From Marasmius tenuissimus (lineage: Eukaryota; Basidiomycota; Agaricomycetes; Agaricales; Marasmiaceae): a DNA stretch of 64,000 bases. This document shows, piece by piece, positions 35,585 to 46,600 of this stretch. Where the stretch lies: positions 372,001 through 436,000 of the forward strand of contig JAQOTA010000020.1 in NCBI GenBank assembly GCA_029532415.1, given 5' to 3'. The notes below the pieces were generated by a model that was given only the letters and a program-made list of their open reading frames with translations, did not search any database and was not told the DNA's origin. The position numbers and the translations under genes were made by a program. The number at the start of each line of letters is the position of its first letter. Position 1 is the stretch's first letter.

Positions 35585-37122
35585 TTGGGAGGAAAACAAA
35601 GCATAAGGACTGCCCACACTATCTTGCTCAAATCAACTGAAAACAAAGTTATCATACCCCGTAAACGAAACGAAGTTACTATAGTGGCCCTACCAGTGGA
35701 GATCCTCACCACCATCTTTGCTTACTGCGCTTTTTTGCCCTATCATCCCTTCAACGCTGACAGGAAATGGTTCGCATTCAGTCACGTTTGCTGTCGGTGG
35801 CATGATGTAGCACTAGATGCGCCTGGTGTTTGGACTTGCCCCAATTTCGAGTCTCTGAAGTGGGCTGTCCAGATGCTCGAGAGGTCAAAGGCAGCTTTGC
35901 TTGACCTCCTCTGGAAGTACGGAAGTTCCGAGACCAACAAGGCTTTCTACAAATCCCTACAGCACATTGACCGTGCAATTGGGCTTCGCATAACAGCGCC
36001 ACTGAACGAACACATCTTCGCCCTCATAATCGATAGATTGATCACACCAGCACCACGGCTCAAGATCCTCCATCTCACGAGTCGTAGTCCAACAATGGAG
36101 GTTTTTTGCCTCCCCACTTTTCTTGGCGGACACAGTCCCCTTCTCACTGATCTCATCGTTGACGGCCCTTTCGTTGCATGGGACTCACACCTATGGAAGA
36201 ACAATCTTAGCGTTTTGAAAGTGATCTACTCGTCCGGTAGTCTGAACCACACCCCCTTAGCTTTCAGCCATTTTCTCCTCGCTTTGACCCACATGCCGAA
36301 CTTGAAAGAACTGGAGCTTCATCGTTCCATACCCTCACGTTCTATCCTCTCTTCCAACGGCCCAATAGTTCCGCTGCGTTGCTTACAATCTCTGCAACTT
36401 TCCAGCGCCAGTATAGTGGACATCTCATACTTCATCGACCACATAAACTTCCCAGTACACCCCCTCCATCTCGATTTGTATGGTATTGGAGTTCCCGGCC
36501 TCGCAACTCATGAGCAGATTATTGCTCCACTTCAGCGGGTTTTCCCTTCTGACAATGGAGACCTCTTCAACTTCCTTTATGTTGGAAGTGCTTATCTTGA
36601 GGCGTGGGCCTGTACTTGTGGCAACATATCCGAATACTTTGCTTACTGCCGCTCTAAGCATGTGTTCGTTCGTGTTCACTTCAGTGCAGATTACCCATCT
36701 ACCACCTTGATTGAAAACATCATTCGTGACCTCCCGCTGACAGACGTCCACTCGCTCTGGTTGCAGGCCGATGGGATTGGATATCAGTCGGAGATGGTTG
36801 TTTACAGGCACCTGGAGAGCCTCACTGCCCTAAAAATTAGTAGACCCATGGCTGTCGAGGCTGCAAAGGCCCTTTGGGAGACGGTGCGCGACCCAGGTGA
36901 AAAGGAACAGGTGCTGTTTCCCGTCTGTGTGCAGTTGAGTTGCACACTGTTCGCTTCGACAAGCCACTTTTCCAGCAATTTCAATCATGGCTCAGGCAAT
37001 GGATAGGATACTGTGTTGGGACTCAAAGGGTGATCCTTCACCACTGTATTATCGACCATGAGATGTTAGATCAGATTCGTACAATGGTAGAGGTGGACAG
37101 TGACTTTGAAGGTAGCTTTTAG
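35585..37122 (+). CDS. F-box / LRR-like protein
   Basis: A long frame with an F-box near its start (LPVEILTTIFAYCAF, then FSHVCCRWHDVALDAPGVWT, residues about 37-85), followed by leucine-rich, repeat-like sequence typical of agaricomycete F-box proteins, which recruit targets to SCF ubiquitin ligases. The frame opens at a TTG (35585). The nearest upstream ATG (35572) is out of frame, so a short 5' exon is probably missing. The unspliced frame would run to 37006. Splicing a 38-nt intron (36897-36934, GTGAAA..GCAG) instead leads into LHTVRFDKPLFQQF and VILHHCIIDHEML to a stop at 37122, a better family-like end, though 38 nt is short for an intron. Confidence 0.75.
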
Positions 37123-38320
37123 ATTCTCTTCTCTTTCCTAGACTTTCCTAGACACTTCTTCCGATGTACTTCAGCCTTCCATGTAATTTGTACGCGTCGT
37201 TGTGATGTCAATCCCTCTCCTTGACGAAACTGGCTTGAAGTGTTTTCTCTCTGCTGTTTCAGACTGGCAAACGACACGGATGACGAGTTGCATCAAATAG
37301 AGTTCTCAGTCTTGCCACTCAACCCGTCATAGTCTGTTGGGCGATGGGGTAACCAAGTTATACTCTCTTTCGTGCCTCAAAAAATATCGTATCCCTTCAA
37401 TGGCTGTTGCCTTGCTCTACACACTGGTGTTACCAATTTGCCGTTTCGCCCCTTGGTGGCCAAACTACAAAAGTAATACGTACAGTTTGGTCTCTAGCCT
37501 TCTGAAGCTTGGCAATCGAGGCCTTCCGAAATATCATGGTGCCGGAGGCCTGAGGCCTGACTCTGACTCTCTGAGTATTAGAGTATGATCTAGATTTCGG
37601 ACCGGTTCGAGAAAATTTTGGGACCATTATTATGATTGGTAAGATAGCGACCGATATGTCCATTTTCCGCTTGGTAACCAAATAATGTCAAACATTCTTG
37701 GCGGCGGTGTGATGTATCCCAGTACGTGTTGAAATCTGTGAATGCACATACGTTCTCGCTGCTGATGATCGATGAAGGGGTAGCGCCAACACGAGTCTCT
37801 CCGTCATGCTTCCAATAACGATTTTGCCAATGATGAACAATAAACTAAATCCCCTGAGCCAATGAGACAGCAGACTTCTTCCTCGTAACGATGTAGCCTC
37901 CAACGCCCGTGCCTTCTTCGTAGCGTCTGTCATCATTCCTTTCAACTCTTCCGGAACGGTGAGTGTGAGTGACTTCTTCATCCCATTCAGGTCTACACCG
38001 TCCTTGTGCAGGAATCCGTCATACTCCGATTCCAGCTCGTTTGCCCATGACTGTTGACAGTGAACGAAGTGGTGCACCCAATACTTCCCACTCAATACCA
38101 TCCAAGACGCAATGGACTCGGAATGCAAAGATCATCACTGGGCCATTCGTAGTTCTGGATAGATGGTGGGACCGGCTCGCTATGTGGGTAGAGAATCCAT
38201 GTATATCATATCTACGGCACAAGTTCGCTTGAGACACGGGCCCCGCGTCTTCAAGATCATCTACGGATCTCTTCACCCTGAAACCAGAGTTGATCCACAA
38301 CCTGCATTACTGGAAACCCA
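37123..38320. other. no confident gene
   Basis: A minus-strand frame at 37688-38128 contains a plausible helical stretch (LTLTVPEELKGMMTDATKKA) and may be an exon of an unrecognised gene running to about 38450 on the minus strand. The evidence is too thin for a gene model. Confidence 0.3.
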
Positions 38321-38329
38321 ACCTCTGAT

Positions 38330-38842
38330 GATGCACACCACAGCCACTGTTCAGCATAAGCTGAATTTCTGTCAATGGACAAATTTCCCTGCCAATCGAC
38401 CTGTAGGGGGTCATCTTTTGTGAACAAGGGTAAGTTGTCTGTCAATCCGTCAACAATTGTAACAAAATTGCCTTCATTCTTGACCTTGAGTTATGGCTGA
38501 AGACTCACGCCGTGATTGCGAGAGGTCACTCACATTGCGAGGGAAAGGGGTTCTTGTACATGTTCCAGATTGAACAGTACACCTCGAGCATCGGGAAATA
38601 GAGCGGATCCAGAGACACACCTGGTCATGGCACATTGCCATTCCTTTGGTGAGTTTTCCTTACTATCATTGAGAACAGCGAGACTCTTACCTGTTCGCCA
38701 AATGTCTCGTCTCCAGTGCATTAAGCGAGTTGAAAGTCGACATTGCTCTCGTTTCAACCAAACGGAGGAGATCGATATGGCCAAGCGACATCGCAGCAGC
38801 TCAGGATACAAGTCTGAGTTCAAGCTCATTCTTGAATCCTAG
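38330..38842 (+). pseudogene. decayed copy of the gene at 63556
   Basis: It shares exon 1 (PLFSIS then a stop, about 38337-38428), a GTAAG donor, and part of exon 2 (LKTHAVIARGHSHCEGKGFLYMF, about 38488-38660) with the right-edge gene, but lacks about 60 codons in the middle of exon 2 and has stops. A further exon, after a GTGAG..CCAG intron, encodes RHRSSSGYKSEFKLILES and a stop. The function of the family is unknown to me. Confidence 0.6.
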
Positions 38843-38984
38843 AGTTCCCTCGAGTAGGGATGTCACATCGACACTCGGGACAAGAATCTGAGCACGCATG
38901 CATCATCAGTTCTGTTCATTGTCTCCTGCGTTTCTCGGGTGAGTGGCCAAGGCCAGTCCTCTGAACCTGCTAACAGTCACTGTC

Positions 38985-39870
38985 GGAATGGATGGAGAAT
39001 GGCAGGGAACATGGCTACTCACTGAAATGTCCGTATGGCCTTCCGCAAGCAATTCCAGCTGCTCGGAGCAAAAGAGAGCCCAGCTAAAAGCCCAACCAAC
39101 CTTAGTCAGTAGGCAAGTAGCTGGACACTTTGCATTTGTCCTGGCGAAGAAACCGGCCATGGTCTAAAGTAAATCCTGAGCACTCTTGAGACCGTCTTTG
39201 ACCTCCATTTGCTTGGCTCCCTCCCTATTTACCCCGCTCTCACTTCGAGCCAGCCCAGAAGTGAACAAGACTGGGACGAGACGCAGCAGCGCAGAATACA
39301 AATCTGAGCTCACACTCATCCTCCAGTCCTACACTTCAACCCTCGTTCTGATGTATGCCTGACGACAATGAGCCCGCCGCCTTGAGACTCAGTGCTCAGC
39401 ACTTCTTTGATGTTCCTTGTGAGTTTCATTGGTCCTCCAAAACTGGTTTCATCGTCAAATTTGATAGACAGAGAAGCTAGTAAGTGACGACTCACTGAAA
39501 CCTCCCGGTGGTTGCTTTCAAGCTAATCCAACTCCCCGAAGCGAGAAGAATCTAGCTGAAAGCCCGACCAACCTTAGTCAGTAGGCAAGTAGCCAGAGAT
39601 CTTCCATCCATCCTGGCGTAGAAACCACCCATGGTCCAAACAAAATGCTGGGCACTCTCAATCGTACCGACCGTCTTGGACCCTCGTATGCTCCATTCCC
39701 AATTGACCCCGTTCTCACTCCAAGCCAGCCCAGGAAGTCGACAAGAGCAGATTGAGATGCAGCAGCCTAGAACACAAATCCGAGTTGTGCACGCTCATAC
39801 TCTAGTCCTACGCTTCCCTCGATTACAAACTCGTTTCTTGATAAATGCCGGAGTCGGCGATAAGTGCGGG
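38985..39870 (+). repeat. two further tandem copies of the YKSEL exon unit
   Basis: Units at about 38985-39370 and 39480-39860 share long stretches: gtcagtaggcaagtag, the words around gaaaccgg/cccatggtc, and the exon reading SSAEYKSELTLILQSYTS in the first and SSLEHKSELCTLIL then a stop in the second. The same exon occurs at about 38780-38840 and, inverted, at about 63310-63435. The conserved reading frame shows that the unit derives from a coding exon. Confidence 0.6.
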
Positions 39871-40004
39871 AATGAGTAGGTGACCACCAAAGCGATAGTG
39901 AAAGAGTGGAGAGAGAAAACAGCCCAAGACATCTGAGATATCTGGGCTGAATCGTAGAAGAGGGATGTTGAGATAGTGTGAGTCGAAGATCAAGATGATT
40001 GAGT

Positions 40005-40062
40005 CACTGACAGTGACAGTGACATTGACTCATGTACACAACATGTACATGTCACTGTCAGA
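40005..40062. repeat. short inverted repeat / hairpin
   Basis: ctgacagtgacagtgacat faces atgtcactgtcag around a centre that itself contains catgtacacaacatgtacatg. It could form a stem of about 12 bp. No link to a gene end was seen. Confidence 0.45.
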
Positions 40063-40464
40063 CTGGTAACACGTGCATGCGGCCCGGTCCGATTGCCGTT
40101 CTTGTCACACTCGCTCGAGTTCATAGTACGTACTGTACTATCTTCCATGAGACAATTATTTCTGGATAGCCGGCATTCTCTCTCTCCTCTACCACAACGC
40201 CCACAATCGAGCAAAATCAACAATGAATACAAGCTTAGAGCTCTCATTGGTCTGGACAGTCTGAATGCAGAGAGGTGTCTTCGTGTTTCTTATATAGTAA
40301 TTGCTGAATTTCATCTTCTCGAGTATGTACCTGACATTCACCTAACTCTCTACAACCTATCTTTTTAGGGAGGATGACAAGGTCTCAACGAATGCATTTG
40401 ACGATGTGCTGGGCTTCAAGACACTTTAGAATTTGTGCGTAGCATAAACAAACATCTCCGGCCT

Positions 40465-41510
40465 CTAACCAAATCGATTTCTCTGCTTCTGACAGACCCA
40501 GACCACCAATACCTGCTCGAGGATTATGCACAAGCCGAAGATATTCATGCCGAAGAGCAAGTTACAAGAACTGGAATAAAGGGGTTGTAGACATGAAGAG
40601 AGCAGATTGCAACAAATAGAGATTTGAGATGGGATGAAGGCTTTGGAGAGTTGAAATCGAAACATTTAATCCCCTCCCTTGAGGTGCCCTTCATCCCATG
40701 ACGACGACAATCAGATCAAAAAACGCGATAGTAAAAGGACAGAAATGTCATAAAGTCGTCTTTCATGGAGGGTCGCCTGTCTACAGGTTCGTATCGTAGT
40801 CTTCCTTGTTTTCAACTCCCCTCTAACTTCTTGATCATGTAGGGTGCCCACGTTGCCTCATATGCTTCTCCCTATGCGGACTACAGCTCCCAATACCACG
40901 AAAATGTCCAGGAATTGGCTCCGCGCCCACCAAGATACATTGTAGGACAGCCAGGATACTGGCCGAAGGAAAACCAGGTGAGCACTGTCCCTACTGTTTC
41001 ATCTTTACTGGTCTTCCTGTGCCTTTTTTCTCCTATGGCTATCACCTCTATGGCTTTGCTCTCGGTCGATACAAAGCAAGCTTTCCTTTATCACCAACGA
41101 CTCCCCCTCGACTTCTTTTCTTTTGCTCATTCTCGTGCCTTGAGCTGTGGCTGACTTTGCCCTGTTCATTTAGGGATTGCATACTCTCGAGATTGACTGA
41201 ATTCCCTCCCGTGTTCTATCCATGCCAAAACTATTGACCGTGGACATTGAGCCAGCCTGTGTTGGGCTTCGATCCGGAGCTGTTCTCCGTGTGTTCGTTG
41301 CTGGACGATATCATCCCCTTGAATGCATTACACTTGATATGACAAGTTGATTCAACGGCCGAACCAAAGTCCCCAGTATTCACAACAACCAAGACCAGTG
41401 GCTGGGGCGATGCCAATGCGGAAAACCTGATTAGTCCTTAGATATATGCTGCATGTCCAAAGGGTGCGTGTCCCGTGCGCCCTTCATTTCTAGCTCTCCT
41501 GGTACTCACT
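40465..41510 (+). pseudogene. degenerate locus copy 1 (Pro-rich exon)
   Basis: First of three related copies (others from about 42930 and about 51020). It includes a left module beginning ctctaaccaa, a coding-like exon at 40843-40978 (SQYHENVQELAPRPPRYIVG, then QPGYWPKENQ) with a TGTAG acceptor and GTGAGC donor, and a right module with attgagcc and gtccaaagggtgcg. The downstream reading frame is broken. No known domain; the Pro-rich end suggests an N-terminal cytoplasmic part of the membrane protein whose last exon is at 50059. Confidence 0.45.
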
Positions 41511-42929
41511 CATCTTTCACTGGTCAGGATCCACTCGCCGTTCCTCATGTATTTGTACGCTACAGCCCAGCGGATGAGTTCCAGAACAAGACACCAGGAA
41601 AAGAGAGGAGAGGCTAGAGGCAGGTTGAGAGGGTGACGAAGACGACGACGGAAGGATTTTGATTTATATGTGGGCAGGTTCCGAATGAAATGTTGTGTAC
41701 AGAACAAATGGATCCGTATAGAAAGTGGGTAAAGGAGCGAGTGGATTCCAGGAGCGGCATAGGCTAGTTTAGCCATTTGGTCCACAAAATCATTGGCAAC
41801 GACTTGCGGCGAGGTAGAGTTGGTATACAGACGAGCAAAGGAACGAGATGAAAAGGTTCCCGTCAGAGGGTATAAACAGTTGGCCAGGGTGATGTATGTA
41901 GATGATGGCTGAGATCGCAGGCAATGCTCCGGTTGACTGTTACATCCATGCATCTTACCCTGGTCTATCTCACCTAGTCATGTCACACTTGGCTGGTCAC
42001 ATCACTTCTGGACCTATCCCGGGTATTTCTGGGCTTTTATTCAAGTCCATTCCAACACTATTCCATCCCCGGCACTCAACCCTCACTTCTGCGGTTCAGT
42101 CTCTCACACCAAGTCCATCCCCAGAACCTCCGCTACTTCCGCCTCCGCTTCCGGGACTCTTTCACCTTTCATTCTGACTTGTTCTGACTTACTTATCTCC
42201 GACTTCCGAGATATTCCCACGCTCACTTATTCCATTCATATCTTCATTCCATCACGCACTTATTCATTTCCGGTTCATTTCCCTTCCGGTACATTTCTCC
42301 CCGCATATGACTTCCATATGATACATCAACCTTTCCCGCACTTGACTCACTTATGATTCATTCATTTACTATAACCCTATATAAGCTCTATACTTCTATC
42401 CTGTATCTTTAGACTCGAAATCAACCAGAATCACTCTGGATCAACCAGAATCAACCAGAATCAACCAGGTTTCAATCTGGGTCAATCCCCATCATGACTC
42501 TAATGTCTTTCCTTCTCTCTTGCAACTTGTCCTCTTAGTCTAGTAGAAGGACAGCTCAGTTCATGGTGCTGTTGGCGAAACCTTCAGCTACTGTCTGCTC
42601 TAGATCTGTTGCTCCCACACTCCTTCATCTTATCTCTTTCCTATCCATCTATCCGACAGCATATAAAATCCCATATCTTATCTTATCCCTATCCGATCCG
42701 CACGATCCTAACATTGACTTTGGATAGACACGAGAAATCGAGACCTCGTAGGTCCTCCCAACTTCAAGACTCATTGTGGTAAGCCAAGCTCATACATAGT
42801 AAGTGTCGACATATCTCATCAAATTTGCGTGTTTGTTCAGCGATAACAGCAAGTCCAGAATGGATGGATAAATGATAACGAAGCACCCAGCTCCTGAGCT
42901 CCCGCATAGGCCAACCACATTCAAGTTCT
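41511..42929. other. noncoding; possible old LTR-like segment
   Basis: It contains a segment from about 41981 (tgtcacacttgg) with pyrimidine-rich sequence, tatataagc near 42380 and a short tandem repeat of atcaaccagaatc at about 42420-42470. The layout recalls a gypsy-type LTR, but no end or target duplication could be fixed. Confidence 0.3.
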
Positions 42930-43312
42930 GGCCCCTAACCAACTCTAATTTTGAGACCCCTGGCTCACTGCCTCTCCCCAACACTAACACTCGCTTCAGA
43001 ACAACCAAGCTGAAGATATCTACGCTGCGAAGGGCATGGTCGAACGACTTCTAGTGGCTTGAAGTGGCTAAAGGCGCGAAGAGAGTAGAATTGAGCAAGA
43101 TACAAGATGGACTGGGGGGCTTGTTGAGGAGGCGAGAGGGTAAAGATGAGCAGAAACCGAAGTGAACGTCCGATCCCTTCAACATGTCGACCACCACAAC
43201 AACGAAAACCAGGCCGACATTATCGAGAGACATGGGACGGAAAAAGTGCTCAGCATAGGTCGGACAAAGATATCAGAAAGCCTTCGTTCACAGAGACTCT
43301 TCATTGTTAGGA
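42930..43312 (+). pseudogene. degenerate locus copy 2, left part
   Basis: Matches the left modules of copies 1 and 3 (tctaaccaact.., ctcgctt/ggg words, aaaaccaggccgaca versus gaagatcaggccgaca). It is interrupted after 43312 by copia element A and resumes at 49409. Confidence 0.5.
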
Positions 43313-43317
43313 GTTTT

Positions 43318-43575
43318 TGTTGAGGCAGAGGTCCTGCCCACGCAGTGGCAGCATGGGACAGACTAGCTCACCTGGAGATAGGCTTAGAGGCAGCAACAAG
43401 AGTAGTAAAAGTACTGGTATTGCATGTAGATACAGAGCTACTTATATACTATACAGAGGTGGCTGTATCTTCTATAACAGGAGTGACTAGGAATAGCATA
43501 GATCATAGTAAAATGATTGAAGCATATATGCGGCCTGATACAATGGTCCATACATCCGGTAGTCCAGATTCAACA
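43318..43575 (-). repeat. 3' LTR of element A
   Basis: 258 bp, TGTTGAATC to CCTCAACA in sense. It carries tccAgatt where the 5' LTR has tccGgatt, a CpG change. The purine tract gcgagggggag (in sense) is at 43576-43586. Confidence 0.95.
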
Positions 43576-43616
43576 CTCCCCCTCGCTAAGTGCGGCACAA
43601 GTAGAGCACAAAGCGT

Positions 43617-46600
43617 CTATTCGGACAAATAAAATTCAAGTCCAAGATGTTCTCTAAAAGCGGAGAACTTGACATGACCCAAATTCTTGGTAAACATGTC
43701 TGCAGGATTGTAGGCACCATCAATAAAGAAAAGATCGACCTTGCGGTCTGAAACACATTCGCGAATGTAGTGATAGCGAATATCAATGTGTTTGGTGCGA
43801 CGTTCTTGAACTGGGTTAGAGGCGATGAAAATCGAGCCTTGATTATCTCCACATATGGGAACGGGAGTCATATCAATCCCAAGTTCAGAGAGTAACTGTC
43901 GAATCCACACAGCTTGACGACTACAGTCGGATAGCGCCATGTATTCAGCTTCAGTGGATGAAAGCGCAACAGTCTTCTGGGCGCGTGATTGCCAACAGAA
44001 GATGCCACCTGCCAATTTGAAGAAATAGCCCGTGATCGACCGACGCTTTATAGGATCAGCAGCCCAATCAGAATCAGTGAATGCTAGTAAACCTCCGTCA
44101 GAGGCTCCATCATAGACAAGTGCATAGTCTGGAGTTCCTGCAAGATAGTGGCAAATATAAAGTGCCTTCTTCAGGTGATCCTCCGATGGATTAGCAGAGA
44201 ATTGAGAAAGCTTTGTAACAGCGTAGGCAATATCAGGACGAGTGCCAAGCATGATATACAGAAGCGATCCAATCACTGATTGATATCGAGCGCGACGTTC
44301 GGGATCAACAGGACCTTCGTTAGGTTGTGGAATATAGCCGGCAGGAAGAGGAGTATCTGCTGCTTTTGCATTCTGCATGCCAAATCGCTTCAAGACCTTC
44401 TTCAGGTAGTCGGTCTGGTCAAGAAGGATTTTACGGCCTTTGCGACGAATACACATGCGCAAGAACTCTTTGACTTCTCCAGGATCACGGCATTCCCAAT
44501 GAGCCATAAACTCAGCTTTCTTCTTTTCGACAAAGGCTTTGTTGGGTCCAAGGAATAATGCATTGTCGACATAGATCAAAGCGATACATTCATCACCAGT
44601 CTCACGATCTTTACAGATGAAGAGACCTGCATCGGAAGTTAAGTGTTTGAAGCCCATTACTTCCATGGATGAGCTGAGAGCACGCCACCACTCAAGAGCG
44701 GCTTGCTTCAGTCCATATAATGCATGGCGAAGGCGATAGACTTTGCCTTCCTGACCCTTAACCTTGAAACCTTCAGGTTGATCCATATAGATCTCTTCTT
44801 TAAGTTCACCATAAAGAAAGGCGTTCTTCACATCCAATGCCTGAATGTGCCAGTTTTTGAGAGCTGCTAATGCGAGCATCATCCGTACAGTTTCAAACCG
44901 CACAACTGGTGAGAAGATCTCATCAAAGTCAACACCTTCAACCTGAGAGAAACCCTTGGCAAGAAGTCGAGCTTTCTTTTGACCGTCTGACTTAATGTCA
45001 AACACCCATCTGTTTTTGACAGCCTTGCGACCTTTAGGTAGGTCAACCAATTCGAAGACCTTGCGCTTGTGAAGAGCCTCTAGTTCATCGCAGCAAGCGG
45101 CCTTCCATTCTCTCTGCTGCTCAGCAGGCAGCTTCAGTATGTCATGGAGAGTCCACTCTCGAATGTTAGACATATCGGTGAGGTCATCGTGAACGGGAAC
45201 TGCCTGATTTAACAGATAAATCACGAAACCTACTCCCCCTTCCTGGGATAATTGTTGCACTAAGCTATCAGGCTGACTCCCCCTGGAGTTACACATGGTA
45301 GACAGACTGGCACGATTAGTCCCAGGAACCTTTCTAGGTCTGCCTCTCCTACGAGTAGTAGGTGGATCCATAGGTTCTCTATCACCTGTGGCATCTCTCC
45401 ATGTAGAATTTTTCTCCATGTCACGCACAATGCGCGAGGGATTATTTGGGTCTCGTTGTTCACCAAATACATTATCAGGTTGCTTAGTACCCATCTGTTT
45501 CCTGCCTGAACGCCTTGGCGGCGGAGTCTGCTCTTGCCCACCCACTGGTGTAGGTGGCCTAGGAGGCTGGAACGGAGGATCAGGATCAGGATGTTGACGT
45601 TCACCCTGAGGTACAGGACCATCTCCATCATCGTCATGAGGAGATTCCGATCGCTTTGGAAGGTTCTCGGGAGGATAAAGATCGTCATCAGACGAATCAT
45701 CATCACTATCCGAAGAGAAGTTGGGATTTTCACCCAATACCGGCGGTATTTCTGGGATTTCACCCATCGGGGTAAATCCACGCGGTTTCTTATCAGAACA
45801 CTTCGGGAACAAGTTTTCATCGAACAGAGCAGTAGCGCTTTTGAAGATACTATTGTTGGACATCTTCATGAAGACATATCCTTTCATGCCTTCCTGAAAA
45901 CCGATAAAGGTCATCAGTTCCGAACGCAGAGATAATTTGTTAACTTGACGCTTTTCCGGAATAAACGCATACGCTGCACATCCAAATACTCGAAGATCCG
46001 AAACATCCGGTGCACTGCCATGCAACTTCTCATGTGGGGTCAACCAACGTAAACGCTGGCACGGCGTCCGATTGTGAAGTGCAACAGCGTGCAACACACA
46101 GAATTCCCACCAAGAAGGTGGAAGACAAGCATCAAAGCGAAGAGCTTGAGCTTTCTCGACAATGGTCCGATTGAACCGTTCTGCACGACCATTCTGTTCC
46201 GGCGTATATGGAATGCTGGTCAGAATTTTGATACCGTGCTCCTTCAGTACATCATCGAAGGCATCCGATTTGTACTCTCCCCCTCCATCGGACATCCATT
46301 CCTTAATATCAACACCGAATTGTACCTTCACCATAGCAATAAAATCACGGAGCATTTTGACTGAGTCAGATTTGCGTCGCATGAGCATTGTCCAGCCATG
46401 TGAAGTACAGTCATCAACAAACGACATATACCATTTATATTTGTGGTACGACTCAGTGGGGAATTGTTTGAGGTCAGAGTGGATTTTTTCGAAGGGTTTC
46501 GAGGCACGGGTAGTGGAGTCAGGGAATGATCTGGAGTGCATCTTTCCTTCTGCACATCCTCGGCATAACCGGGTTTGCTTCGGTTTTCGGTCGAATTCCG

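Noticed and set aside
41981..42660. Candidate solo gypsy LTR starting tgtcacactt
   Set aside because: TATA and pyrimidine-rich layout fit, but no matching CA end or target duplication could be found.
43345..43632. Frame MAAWDRLAHLEIG repeated at 49173 and, inverted, at 11554-11856
   Set aside because: This is LTR A sequence read antisense; its conservation comes from the LTR.
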